From Rhizopus arrhizus (lineage: Eukaryota > Mucoromycota > Mucoromycetes > Mucorales > Rhizopodaceae), in assembly GCA_024220505.1 (NCBI GenBank), contig JAKZZE010000007.1, positions 992,001 through 1,056,000 on the forward strand: a stretch of DNA of 64,000 bases, in the 5' to 3' direction. The notes under the pieces were generated by a model. That model was given only the letters and a program-made list of their open reading frames with translations, searched no databases and had not been told where the DNA came from. Shown here piece by piece: positions 25,178 to 38,368 of the stretch. The position numbers and the translations under genes are program-made. The number at the start of each line of letters is the position of its first letter. The first letter of the stretch is position 1.

Positions 25178-26217
25178 ATGTCTTCTCCATCGCTTAAAAT
25201 AAAGCTTAGGTTATCAGGACCTAAACAACCTTCATCACAACCTTCTTCACCAGGATTAGTAGTGAAACCACCCACAAAAGAAGAAACACCACCTACAGAA
25301 AGTCCCCGTAAAAGAGCAAGAACAGGTGGAAACAGTCGTAATCGAAGATCAAAACCTGCAGAAGGAACACCCGGTCCTGATACGTAAGTTATCATTTATT
25401 TTATAATATCAACTTCCTTTTCATTTCTTCATTAAGCTGACTAAATTTTTTCCTAATGTACTTGTAGACCATTAACAGCAGATGACGATGCAACTAGCAT
25501 AACAACAGACGAAGGTATTTTTATAGGAAAAGAGTTTATTCACATCATTCTCATGAATACTGTTCAAGTTTCTACTATAGGGCGAAGGACAGCAGGTGGG
25601 GGAAACCAGGCAAACGTGAGTGCGATGATATCCAAAAAGGAACTTTTAAAGCATAAAGACGTCAAGGTCAGAAAATGGACAAGTAAGCCACTTGTTTTCT
25701 ATACATTTGGCGGAGGTGTAGTCAGTGTTCCCAATTGGCATTCAGGTATGTGAGATATGTGCTACAGCCAAATCCCCTTCCCTTTTTTTATTTATCAAAT
25801 ATTGTAGATGAAAAAATGACATTGAATGACAGCACAACTGAGCCCATCACAGCAGCTGAAATTGATCAGCTTTTTTCATCAACAGCAGCAGAAAAGGACT
25901 ATCGTCCATTTCTTTGCACTCAGCCTGGATGTTCCAAAGCATTCACTTCGTACGATCAACTCCAGACACACGAAACAAACATGCACGGAACAAAGAATTT
26001 GGTTTGCGGTATTGATGGATGTCACAAGAGTTTTGTGACTTCAGGACAGCTGACAAAGCACCGTAAAATGGTTCATTTCCGTGCCGCTCGAAAAGCTAAA
26101 CTATCAGCAGCGGCTGCTGATGTAGCGAACAATGAAGCAAAAGTAAAAGACGAAGAAGAGGATGAGGACATGTCGACTCCAACCACCAGAGTAACGGATG
26201 ATACTGTGGAGATGTGA
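25178..26217 (+). CDS. Ies4-like (INO80 subunit) motif joined to two C2H2 zinc fingers
   Basis: Four exons (25178-25383, 25468-25514, 25581-25745, 25808-26217) encode 275 residues. The start MSSPSLKIKLRLSG opens a basic, proline/serine-rich region. Exon 3 has KKELLKHKDVKVRKWTSKPL followed by a TFGGG...VPNWHS block, which fits the W-K-P...F-G...W pattern of fungal Ies4 proteins of the INO80 chromatin remodeller. Exon 4 adds two C2H2 fingers with CX4C and HX4H spacing (CTQPGC...HETNMH and CGIDGC...HRKMVH), then an acidic tail. The zinc fingers are certain. The Ies4 relation is by pattern only. If right, this is a nuclear INO80-linked protein with an added nucleic-acid-binding module. All four exons are in phase. 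Confidence 0.75.
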
Positions 26218-26586
26218 AGCAAATCTTTTTTTTTTTTATTGGGAAGAAATAAGCTGAATTTGAAGCTTTTTTGAAGCGGGTGTTATTTTTAATAGGCAAA
26301 AATAAGATTTTATAAACATGATTTGGTTTCAAAGTAAATAAAATAAGTACTACGATTATGCTTAAAAATGTTTAAAAGAATGATATTGCTACAATTTGTG
26401 TATAAAGCGGGGAATATGAAAGACAAATCAGAATGTTTCAGAGAAAATCAAACATTGTGCTGCTTGGAAAGTCACAATCAAAAAATTACAATGTTTGCCG
26501 ATGTTTCGAACCAGCTTTTCGTCCTTCTTTTTACGTCTCCCCAAAACTGCCAAAAAAAAAAGTAAAAACATAAAAGGCCTTTAAGG
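26218..26586. other. Spacer upstream of MED12
   Basis: These 369 AT-rich bases lie between same-strand genes and should hold the 3' UTR of the Ies4-like gene and the MED12 promoter. A 65-codon frame at 26368-26565 has no recognisable features and overlaps the expected promoter. Confidence 0.5.
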
Positions 26587-29500
26587 ATGGCGGGTAGACA
26601 TCAATGTAATCAGAAAGCTCCAGCATAGTAATTCATGATAATTAACTTTTCTTTTTCTCGTTTTTAAAGCAGCCCAGTATGCACGATATACTTCTTCAAA
26701 TCAATCTTATGGAAACGTAACAGGAAATAATAACAGTCTTAACATCCCTTTTCCTCCATCACAGAACAGCAATACGCCATATTCTAATCAGCAGCATCAA
26801 TACAGCAATAGTCCTTCCATGCCCTCACCTTATTCTACTTCATCCTCACCAGGTTATCATTCTCCCAACGTTCACAGAAATGCAACAAGTATACCATTGA
26901 AGAAATACACACTTCAGCCTCCCCCACGAAAACTTCCTCTTAGTAAAACCATGTCCTCACTAGGATATCCAGACATGTTCCCGCAACGCCCTGGACAGGA
27001 TGAAGACGTATTAAGTGAATCTAACATTCGTCAAGGTTTCATTGACAGACCTATTGTTTCTGTAAGTTCTTTATAAAATGACCCTATCCGTCATTCTCAT
27101 CAACTCTTCTTTCCAGAATGAGAACAGCTCAGCCCACGACATTGTATTTGGAAAATTACAAGAAGATCAACGTGCATTGAGCGATCTGAGTGATTTTATA
27201 ATTGACGTCTTACACCGACAGAATAGAGCCAGTTATATCACAGGGTAAAATAACATGAAAGAGAACAAACTAAAGCCAACACTCTCTTTTTAGACCTTCA
27301 TCATTTAGACCACCAGTGAGAACAACTTTGATTGATGCTAAACGAGAACAGTGGATGCACGAGTTGAGCTCTGGTGTAGTTCCGCTAAGAAAATTAGCTA
27401 AAAATGTGCCGCATGGTTTTAAAGGGGAAAAACTACTAGAAACATTAGCTACCAAGCAAGTGCCGTTTTTAAGAGCAACATGGTATATCAAGATCGTAGG
27501 TCTCTCAGAAATGGTAAGTAAAAATACGAAAAGGATGGACAGGCAGTTTTCATATTGATTGTTAATATTAAATAGAATCAAAGAAATGCGAGCAATGCAG
27601 CTGCCTCTGCGGGACATCAATCAATACAATGGACAACGATAGTGACCAGTCATCTAAAGAAACAGCTGAATGAATTAGTCCTTTCCCCACATACAAGCAA
27701 CAGCAATAGCAATAACGCTGCCAGCCCTCACGCAGCTGGAACGCCCAATCGCGGATACAGAAACTACAGCAACCATCACGAAAATTCGGCCAAGCCATGG
27801 TTGACACCGGAAAGTAGAGCAAGGTTTGAGCAGAGGTGGTCGTACAGCGTTCAGCTAGCTCGATGGCAGTACTATGAAGGACTCATAGACCAAAAAACAT
27901 TTTTGAGGTGGTCGATAGATACTCTTGCTGCAAGCACATCCTTTGAAATCATGTGGGTTATCTTGACTGGCCTCATACAGGATTATGTAGACGAATACAA
28001 ACGAAATAGAACTCTTACAAAGTTATTAATTGAGACGCTCATTAGATATTACAGCGCTGTAACTACCCCTTTTTTGAAAGCGATTTTTTTTTTCTAAAAC
28101 ATTTACATTTTGTAGTTACAACAATACATCAATCATAATACATTAGAAGAAACAGATCAGAGAGTGCATCAAGGATTACAGAAAGATATAGAGATAGTGT
28201 TACAGGTAAGCAAAGAGAAAAAATAAAAAACCTTTGTTTTATACATCTGTGCTCAACATTTTTTTTATTAAAAAGTCATTGTTTCTTTCTACTCCTGACA
28301 TGTTTGTGATACCTAAATTATATCAACAGTATCACCATTTATTGAACGTCATTATCGGAGAAGAAGTAACCTCTCGCTCAACAAAGACCTCATCAGATAT
28401 GCGTCGAGTCATGAACGAGTACTGGACCATGATCAAAGCACGTAATGAAACGTTTTGTGGAAAGATGAATAAGAGCCCAGTAGGACAAAAGACAAGCCAG
28501 TCGACGCATGAAAGTGGTAGTGGAGATGAAGAGCGTATTGTGACGCTTTTGGATAGCATTGGGAAAAATATCGATAGCGTCTCTGGATTGCAGATCAACG
28601 GTGAGACCTGGACTGATGCCCATGGACACTCGGCCAAGTGGGCATCAAAAACAATCTTTGGTACGGCACGGCTAGAGTCTGACAGGATAATAAAGTTGAT
28701 TCATTTGATTTGTCGATGGGCCGTGAGTGAATCAAGATATGGCGATTGGAAAGCGTATCTTGTAGCGTCTATTTTGTCATCATGGAAGGAGGAAAATAGC
28801 TCACCAGAAAATAAAACTCTATTGCAGGAGGCATTGATTCAATTTTTAGATGGCGAAGTAGACCCAGAGAGCATGAGCTGTGATGAAGATGAAGATTTTC
28901 GAATAGAGGGAGAAGGTACATAAAAAGATTCTTTCTATCAATACATCTGTCACATATAATTTTTTATAGAAAATCATGTCAAAAGACCCAATGTTCACAT
29001 CGTATATTTATATGATGTTCTAATACGATCTAGCCTATTCTCATACCAAAAATTTCTTTTGCGACTTATTGCAAGAGGCGATTTAGAACCAAGACGTCGA
29101 AATGAGCATATCATTCAGCAACGACTCCATTATCTAGCGTCGTTCCCGCTTCTCACACCTGCGCCCGCCTATCTCATCAACCAAAGACGTGTTGCTCTGT
29201 ATGGTACTCGAAACGGTAGCAACAATAAGGAAATAGAAACCGAAGCTTTGAATGATCTAAAACACCTTGCACGTCTTGCTGTCATGGGCTTTGACCATCA
29301 CAATACAGATTGCCTATTTGGAATCAATGCACAAGATATGACACAGCCCATACCTGCAGACACATTTGAATCTTATAACTTGGCCTTTTCTCAAGAGTTG
29401 AAGCATAAACTGATGAGCACAATGGATTCTATGACACGGTACTCTGTGCTAGAATTTACAAGTCATTGGTTATTGAACGAAGTTAAAAAGTTTGTTGTGA

Positions 29501-32500
29501 AAAGTATACAGTAAGTCAATCAGGATAAATTTACAGCTTTGATGTTGAAAGAGGCTCACTTGTATTTTAGGATTGGTGAGGATAACTGGAGAGTGATGAC
29601 CTCGCCTGGTTCGTGTCTGTTAAATACACGTCAATTGGTGACCATTATACAAATTATGGAATGTGCAAAAGATTACTTGAGCATCATAGAAATGACTCTT
29701 TGGGTACTTCAAAAGTCAAATGATACCTCATTACATCCATATATTATAGACACCTTTAGAAAATATTCTTGTTACTGGAAACTCACAAACAATAGTGCTA
29801 GAGTTATTCAAGCCGTGTGGACAAAGGTATTAGAATTATTGCTTTAACCCTCTATCCTGACCTTTTCTTTTATAGCACGTAAACCTTTGCTCCCGTGGAG
29901 AAAGAGATAGAAACATTATGATGTATATGGTTCAGCTTGTGCAGGAAGGTTACCAGATGGACGACCTTAGTCGTTCACAACTTCAACAAGAGTTACAAAT
30001 CAAATCCAAAACGCGTAGCCATTATACAAATAATTTGTCAGTGAAGAGTGAACTCATGCAGTTGACAAAGGACTTTCATGTATCTTCTATTCAGATGGTT
30101 GCCGAATCACTCTCCTTGCCTTCACAGAACGCTGCCGGCTGGATCGGTATCATTTTAGAAAATGCGGGGGACGTATTGCGTATGATTGGGAAAGAAAAAG
30201 GAATTGATAAAGAAATCAAAAGCTACCGACACGGTCGATTCTTATCACAAGCACTCTTTGAATTTCACCGACTACTGCGTACGCTTGCCTTGATTATCAA
30301 GCAGGTAGTGAACGCAACCATTCTGACCGGACAAGCTGATAATGCAGTCATCTACTGGCTTTGGAATAATGAAGTGGTGCAAGAAGACATGTATCAAGAG
30401 AACTCATGGGTGCCACTGTTTGTGATCACTCTGGTCGCCAATAATGTGATTGCGCTAGATACACTCATCAAGAGTTTTGCTATACCTTGGTTTGAACGTA
30501 TAGGACAAGAAGGACAGCAGCAGTTTTGTTCAGAGGATACAAAACTGAATGTTTTTTGCCAAAACTTGATTGTTCTCATCCGACTGTTGGTCATTCAGAA
30601 TGACAACGAACCCAAGTCAGAAGAAGCGTCCTTATCGTGGCCGCTTCGGATCGAAGAGTTTTTTCAATTAGAGGTGCAGCGACAAATGAATCTTGCTAGT
30701 AGTTTGGATAGGATTGATCCTCTCTTTGGGCTCATGGAGAGAATGATCTTGATTGCAACCAATTTACCCCTGAGCTCTTCTCTGCTGCAGGATTTGGTCA
30801 TGCTTCGTGCTGACCTTTTGCAAATTCCTTGGTTCAGACAGGCCTGTTTGCGTGATCTCAATGGTGTCTATCAACGGTTTGCGTCTCGGGAAGCAGAAGC
30901 GGCGACAGAGAAACGGCTAAAGAAGAAGATGTTGAGTATTGTGGAGGAATTGATTGGAGGAGATTTAGTAGCATCGCAAAGTATTATCCAAGATACAGCG
31001 CCCAACTTTATTGACAAGCTTCATAAAGTCTTTTTGAATGTCAGTCAGTGGAATGAAGCCCAGTGCCGTGTTCAGATGAACTTGCTGCTGGACAACATAT
31101 CCCTGTATGACGTGAACAGTCAAAACCCGAACAATCCGCACATTTTGGGAGACGATCTCTCGATGGACATCACCTCCGACATATGTGTATCCCCGCCCAA
31201 CAAAGACCTTCAATCATTTGTCTCCTTTTTTTATGATGTGGTGCTTGCCGATGGACATTTTGAACGGGCCGCCACCCAGCGCCGCTTTCAATTCTTTAAG
31301 AATCTTATCCACGAATTAAGGAAACCTGTCCTATCCGAACTTCTCGCCCATGCAGTTCGTTTGCTTGAAGGAGACCCTGCCCAAGCCTTTCCTGATAGTG
31401 TGCTCCTGATGCCGCCCTCTGAGCAACATGCCCCTTTCGACTCGAACACTTTTGCTTATCGCAGTCAAGCCTTCTTGAATATGACACAGCATATGCTAGC
31501 AGAAAACGTTTGGCCCATCGAGAAAAAAGTTGATCTGGTCAAGACAGTCTTTCAACAAATCCTGCGTTTCAGAAACAGTTTATCTGCTTACAAAGTAATG
31601 CAAAGCGTCAACATTTGCTTTGCTGAAGCCTCTGCTGCTTTACAAGCAACCAAAAATAACACAGTAAGTCTTTTAATTCAGTAAGGAGAATGTATTGCTG
31701 ACAGGCTTTGATTAGGATATGGCTATTACAATGCTTTTGACGGAAGGTAGTCTCGAAAGTACACTTGTAGAAATGGACCATGAGAGAAAGTTGTCACTGC
31801 AAGATATTCGAACAAGGTAATAACTGCTTTATGATAAAGGGAAATTGATTCTTACTTTTGTGTACATAAACTAGCTTATTGTTAAGGTTACGGCTCATTG
31901 TACCATACATATCATTGATATGGGAACATCCAAATGAAAATGAGTGTGATATACTAGGTTGGATTCGCACACTGGTGCAACTCTTGAGTGTAAGTATAAA
32001 GAATAAAGAAAAGTATACTTGGAATACTAACAAACTACGTTTATATAGAGCCCTCTTGTTCATGGAAATGGTAGTCAAGAACGCTTTTTTGAGTTTATTT
32101 TGGATTTTGTATCCATATTGATTGATGGTAACAGAAAAAGAAGAGACATCATTTCTATCCTTTACTAAATGCTTTTATCTTTGTGTCTTTTCAGAGCTTC
32201 CAAGGGAATTGAAAAGGAAAAGTCTTCATATTTTAAATGTAAGTTTCTACAGAAGCCATCTTTGTAAGTTTCTTACATAAATTATATAGGCTATGCAGCA
32301 CGAGCTGAGCTCGGTTCCAGAAATGTTCCAAGGCCGTGTTAAACGCATCATGCCCTTTACAGCACATAATATTTATCTCGACAGCACTCACTTAGCGTCC
32401 TCTATCCTGGGGTTACAGCCCAGTAATGATGTTCAGCAGCAGCAGCAACACTTGAAGGCATGTTTAGAGCAGAGTAAACCTTGGGAATGGTTGGAAGATT

Positions 32501-32643
32501 ACGTGAATGAGACTCCGCATGATAATGATGCGCCCATTAGTCTGACCATTTTCAATGCTCTCAAGCCAAAATCTGTAGATAGTACATATATCAAATGGTT
32601 CAAATATGGGTTTGACACCGGTAATACAAGTCAACTCACTTAA
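26587..32643 (+). CDS. MED12: Mediator of RNA polymerase II transcription subunit 12
   Basis: Fifteen exons join in phase to 1745 residues: 26587-26605, 26670-27061, 27117-27244, 27294-27513, 27576-28058, 28116-28205, 28276-28915, 28970-29510, 29571-29826, 29876-31663, 31716-31816, 31887-31989, 32049-32127, 32195-32238, 32290-32643. The Med12 signature is clear: VVPLRKLAKNVPHGFKGEKL near residue 205, followed by TKQVPFLRATWYIKIVGLSE. RWSYSVQLARWQYYEGLIDQ follows in the adjoining helical region. Yeast calls this subunit Srb8. It belongs to the Cdk8 kinase module, which binds Mediator and controls transcription. The 19-nt first exon is inferred from phase and a GTAATC donor; the N-terminal 150 residues are Q/N/S-rich. 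The gene converges with the myosin gene. Confidence 0.92.
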
Positions 32644-32949
32644 TAGTTTAGCCTGTTTTGATCAATAAAATATTACTTTAATTGCACGTGTATGTATTGA
32701 TGACTTTGCATTTTTCTTGGTGCTGTTTAAAAAAAAAGAGGGGGGGGGGGCAACATCATAATGTAAGCTCACTTTTGACAGTGTTTTATTTACATAATAT
32801 TGAATACTGAATGGAATAAATTATAAAGGCACACAAGTTTAGATTTTATATTTTTTTTTTTTTTTCAAACTAATATTTATATATAAACAAAATTTATATT
32901 TTCATTAATGACATTAAATATAGAGAAGGGGAATAGGCTACAAATGGGG
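32644..32949. other. Convergent 3' spacer between MED12 and the myosin gene
   Basis: These 306 bases separate two stop codons on opposite strands. They contain AATAAA-like motifs, a G run (nine Gs near 32740) and a T run near 32850. No gene is visible. Confidence 0.6.
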
Positions 32950-35900
32950 TTATAAAGAAGTCTCTTGTGAAATTAAAGCAATCAATCGTCGCAAATGCTT
33001 CAAATTTAACTAAGCATATAAAAAGATTAGACATGAATTATTATTGTTAATTTTTTTTTTTACATACCCATGAAGGCAAGTAGCTTTCAGGTTTCGTTTC
33101 TCGAGGAGCAGGAATTTCAAATGGATTTGAAGTATCTTCAATAGGAACAGAATCCAGTAATAACACATCACTCTTGTCACCACTGAGTACATGTTCAGCA
33201 ACGGCCCGAAGTATCTCTGGTCTGATGGGATTTTCATAATCAGCAGTATAATACTGCGAGATCAGTTTTTGTATTTGTGTAGGCGACAAAATCCAGCAAA
33301 CATCATAAATATTTTCAATGTCTTCCAAAGATGCCTTTTTAAATTGAAGCAGTTTTGCTGTTTGCATCAAATGCTCCAATTGAATAACTCCTTCAGGAAA
33401 TTCATGACTCTTGCACCATTCTTCGATACGTGTGATGTTGTATTGAATTTGCATAGCTATTGATATAAAAAAAAATACATTTAGTATACAGAAAGAGGTA
33501 TATCATCTTTATCATATCACCTCGCTTCCACGAACAAAAATTCTTTCTCATCAATATGTCATTGAATGCTGACACACCAATCAATTTCAACAATTCAGTC
33601 AATACTTGATTCGCTATGGATTGCTCAATGTAATAACACTTCATGGCACGCCAAATCTTGTTTAGGAAATTCAACAAGTCATCCATGGAATAACTTGGCT
33701 GAGATGAACCGATCAAAAGTTTGTTGAAAAATCGACCCGAGTCGTTCGTATAAAATCCAGGCAACGATTGTCCTTCGACCACTGCGGGGATGATCATTTT
33801 GCTCAAATGTTTCTTGATTTCCTTCATCCAGGCATGAAAGATGTTGTCTTCCAAACACTGCATCTCAAACTTGATGTTTTCTACAAATTTTTCAAAATCG
33901 TTTCGGTTTACTGCTTTACGTTTATCTTGATAATTCTCAGAGTTCACTTTTTGGTAAGCAAGAATAATGTGTGATAGCAACTCATGAACATTGGTAAGCC
34001 AGAATGTACAAGGCACGACGGCATCTTCCCCTGTATAGGTCTATATAAACTGAATAAGAACCATTTCAACCTTTTTTTTTATAGTTACCAAGAATTGCTT
34101 TTGTATGGCATCCATCGCACTGAACAACAATCTTTCTGATTCTTGAATATAGCCTAGCACCCACATTTGATAGACGCAAATGCCAATGGCATGAGCTGGA
34201 AACATAATTTCTTTGTTAGAAGGAGGATTTTGTAAAGTGGGCAAGGGCATCTTGGCGGATCGAATAAGGCCCTGAAGAATTTCTTCTTGAAGCACATCTT
34301 CATTACGAATCAAGGCAAGAATCTCATCACCCACACCTTCATTCAGCGCCTTGGACAATCCTCCTATCTTTAGTGATCCCGAGTGACTGATGGATGTCGG
34401 TCGAGGCGATTTTTCCACTTGGGCATTTTTTTCAACTGGATGCTGATGGGCAGTTACCAGCGATGAGCTCTTGGATTTGGTGTGCATCATATCAGACGAG
34501 CTGTTCCTTCTTGACTTGCGGATAGCTGCTGCAGGTGGACTACTAATGACATTTTCAATGGTAGGTGGAACTGGTGACCTGCTTCGGCGACGAGCAGCAT
34601 CCTTGGGGTCAAGTGACATGCTGGGGGCAGGAGAGGGGTTTCGCATACCTGCAGCAGGCGATAAGGCACGTAATCCATTGGGTTGTCGTCGACTGGTGTG
34701 GAGTGCCTGAGCCAATTGACCTTTTAGAGAAGCAATTTGACTACGAAGATCAGCGACCTCTGCTTCATCAGTCGCATTCTTTGCTCGTTCATTTGCTTCT
34801 TCAAGTGACTTTTTCAGGTTCGCATTCTCTGTTTTTTCAGTTTCTAATTGACTTTTGATAGTTGTCAATTCGCGGTCTTGGCTCTTGATCTTCTCTAGTA
34901 TTTGACGGTGCTCTTGAGTAAGAGAATGAAGTTCAGATTGTAATGTGTTGTATGTCTCTTGAGGGACAGTAGGCTTTTGGAGCTCCTCTTCCAAATTCTT
35001 GCTCTTACGTTCCATCTTTTCATATTTCTCTGTCCATGTCCTGATCTGTGCTTCGAGTTGAACTGCACGATCATTTAGCAACTTGTTCTCATTCTGAACA
35101 GCGCTCATGGATTGGGTCAATTCGACTACCTTATTTTCAAGTGCATAGGATACTTCCTTAAAATGACTGACTGATCTAGCCTCGGCACGAAGAGCTAATA
35201 AGCTTTTACGGGCTATGTTGCGACGAACAAGAGATTGTATATGAATAATGAATTCTCTCTTTGCTTTGTAGCTCTTTCTAGCAAACCTATATAAAAAAAA
35301 TTAAAAAGGGAGGAACTACAGTCAATAGTAAAACATACCATCCTCTAATAAGTTTCTGAATTTGAGTTGCAGCATGGTTTTCTCGGAGCATACAGAGCTT
35401 GGTTCTAGCCAATTTGGATTTACACACTAATAAAGAAAGTTAATATCAGTCTGTCACTGAAAAAGCCCGGTGAAACTTGCCAGTTTGAAGTTTGGAAATA
35501 AATGCCATCTTGGCAAGATATTCTTTTCGAGCAATGTATCTTCTCCAATTTTTTTGAACAAGAACAGCCGCTCTTTCCTCTCGAAGGTGTTGTATCTTAG
35601 TCAGGGCAACCTTACGGCGAGCCACACACTGAATCTGAATAGCCAACTGCTTCATACGCACATAGCGCAAATGATAAATATACCGTTTCATGTGTTTTTG
35701 CAAAATGACTGCACATTCATTGAATCGATCCGAACGCAATTTTTCCAAATAGGCCAACTGTCCAGCACGGAAAAAGAGCTTTGTCTCACCCACTTGGTAT
35801 TGAGCCTCATCAGCAATCGATGCTCCCAAGATGACAGAGCACAGCTCTCTTACATCAGGTCTGGTGACCCAGTGTTTTGAAGAGACCAAGGCATAATATC

Positions 35901-38368
35901 GATCAGCAAATTCTTCAAATGTCCAACGAGATGGATAACCAGCACAACTGATCCGGATTGTTTCCAGCACACCACAGGCGCGCAATTGAGAAAGGACCAT
36001 GTTAGGGTCGAATTCCCAAGCGACCTTGGCCTCATTGGGTTTGATACAACGAATGTAGTGAACATTCGTGTTACCGATCGTGTCCATCAAGTTGATGAGG
36101 GATAATTTAAAGATGGAACCAAGAGTTGGTTTTCTAGATGTCATGCTCAGACGCTTGTTGTTTTCAGGCTAAACATAAAAAATAAGATCATCTGCTCATA
36201 TCACATTTGTATTCTTTTTACTGTAGGAACAGAATTGTTAGCAGCAGCCTTCTCCAAAACGTCTTTCAAAAAGTCAAACTCGGCATCTTGTAAAAGAGAC
36301 AAATGTTCATCGGGCACAGTATCTTTGTTTTTATCAATAAAATTCTCGGCCTCATATTGAACATCCAGCGCATAATGTGCAATAGTGAAAGCACTATTGG
36401 AAAAACGAGGCTTTTTAAAGTATTTTTTAAAGTTGGGATTATCAAAATTGGAATAGAGCTTTTGAACAAATCCTTGGTCAGAACCAGAAGGTAATCGAGA
36501 TTCCTATGACAAAAAGAGGTCAGCCAGATTTCTTTATAAAAAGAAATACACCCTACTTCATCCAAGAGAGACAAGATGCCCAATTTTGCTTCAATCAATT
36601 CAATACACTTTTGATTATCACTAAATTCAATAAAAGTCCAATTAATCTTTTCACGCACATATTCCTCTTGCTCCAACTTGAAGACGTGTTGATTGAATTG
36701 CTGCTGAAGTTTTTCATTGGCATAGTTGATACAAAACTGCTCAAACGAATTCTTTTTAAAGTGTTCAAAGCCGTAAATATCCAATACACCAATAAAGGTG
36801 GCTACTTGGCTTGCATCTGAGCAAGACAGACTTTCGTTTGTAACTGACACAAGCCATTCAAACAGGTTCGCATAGACATATTTTGCAACCGAGTCCTTGA
36901 CGACGTGCGCCTGAGAGGGGTTTAGATTGGTCACGATCTTTTCGGAACGAGTGACAATTTGTTTTCGAATGATCCATTTTCTAAAATCAGCGGCCTTGAT
37001 GCCTAGTAACCGAGTGGCTGTCAAAAGAGCGGGGTCTTCTTCGGATAGCATCGCATCCGCTCGTCCTGTGATGGTGATGTTACCGATGTGAAGCAAGGCG
37101 GCTAGTAATCGAAAGATCTTCCACTGCAGCTGAACAGAGAGACCGACGGTAGAGAGTGCCCTTTGCGTTGCTTCAAATTCAGATGCATCATCCACACCCG
37201 GGATGGTACCCGTTCCGCTTTGGTTCAAGTAGTGAAATTGACTGTAGTCACCCAACTCGAATTCTTTTTTCTCTGATAAAGGAATACCCGCACAAAGCTA
37301 CGTCAGATAGAAATGAGTCATGTGACGTAAATCAACCCAGCATCCAACTTACCTGGTAAAAGATGTGATAGTTTCTTTCAGTTTCCGGTTGATAGATTAA
37401 ACGAGAACGTTCCAACAAGTAAGTTCTGATTTTTGCACCCACAATATTGGCTGAATTATCAAACTGGATCTCAATGTATTTACCAAATCGGGATGAATTA
37501 TCATTTCGTGTTGTCTTTGCATTACCAAATGCTTCCATGATCGGGTTGGTAGCTATAGAAATCGATATTAGAAAACAAGAGAGCGAATGACAAGAAATGA
37601 TTTACCCAAGATTTGTTCTTCTACTTCTGTCATTCCACTTGTCTTTTGTTGCTTTTTCCTCATCACATCTTGATCATCCGCCGTAGCAAAATAACGCATG
37701 ATATATTTAGCACTCACTGTTTTACCAGCACCACTTTCACCCGACACAACGATCGTTTGATTCATTTGTTCACGTATCATACAACGATAAGCATCTTCGG
37801 CAATAGCAAACAAATGCGGTTCAAGCTCACCTCGTCTTCTTCCTGAATACTGCTGAACGATATCTGAATCATACAGAGAGACTCGATCAAAGGGATTGAC
37901 TGCGATCAAGACAATACCAGAATAGGTGTAGATGAGTCTTTGCATATATCGAGTACGTATTGTATTTAAAACTACAAGTCATTTAGATTAAAAACGCGTA
38001 CAAATAGACTGTCTTACCTGCAGGTTCATTTAAATAACTTAAGTTTGTCAAATCATCCGTGTATTCCATCCTAGGAGGGTTACGAAGCGGCGGTAGGTTG
38101 GCACCACCCGTCTTTTCTAGTTCTGCTAAAGTTGACTCAAATATATATTCCTATAAAGTGAAAATTTTGTTTAGTTTATATATAAAATCAGTCATTTTCT
38201 ACTTGCTTTCTCGTCACTGTCGCTTTGAAACACTATTTTGACTTTAGAATCGCTTGTGATTGTGTTTGAAATACAAGTAGTAGAAATCCAAGCTTCTTTG
38301 GCATCTTCAAACCAAGCTTTTGTGCCTTGGGTATAAACTTCAACTGCTTGCCGCGTAGTTGTTGTCAT
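32950..38368 (-). CDS. MYO2: Class V myosin heavy chain (Myo2/MyoV type)
   Basis: Twelve exons (38368-38207, 38150-38018, 37971-37606, 37552-37353, 37297-36557, 36503-36222, 36168-35481, 35426-35339, 35286-34089, 34040-33521, 33456-33068, 33009-32950) give 1608 residues, normal for myosin V. The motor has GESGAGKT (P-loop, near residue 175), NDNSSRFGK (switch I), LDIYGFEHF (switch II) and [13 protein letters not shown] motifs follow ([18 protein letters not shown] and later), then a coiled coil, and a C-terminal DIL cargo domain ([38 protein letters not shown]). It carries vesicles and organelles along actin to growing hyphal tips. Introns 1 and 7 use GC donors (AAA|GCAAGT, CTG|GCAAGT); only these keep the frame open. 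Confidence 0.95.

Noticed and set aside
28332..28637. Minus-strand frames within MED12
   Set aside because: They overlap exon 7 of a gene whose reading frame is continuous over fifteen exons.
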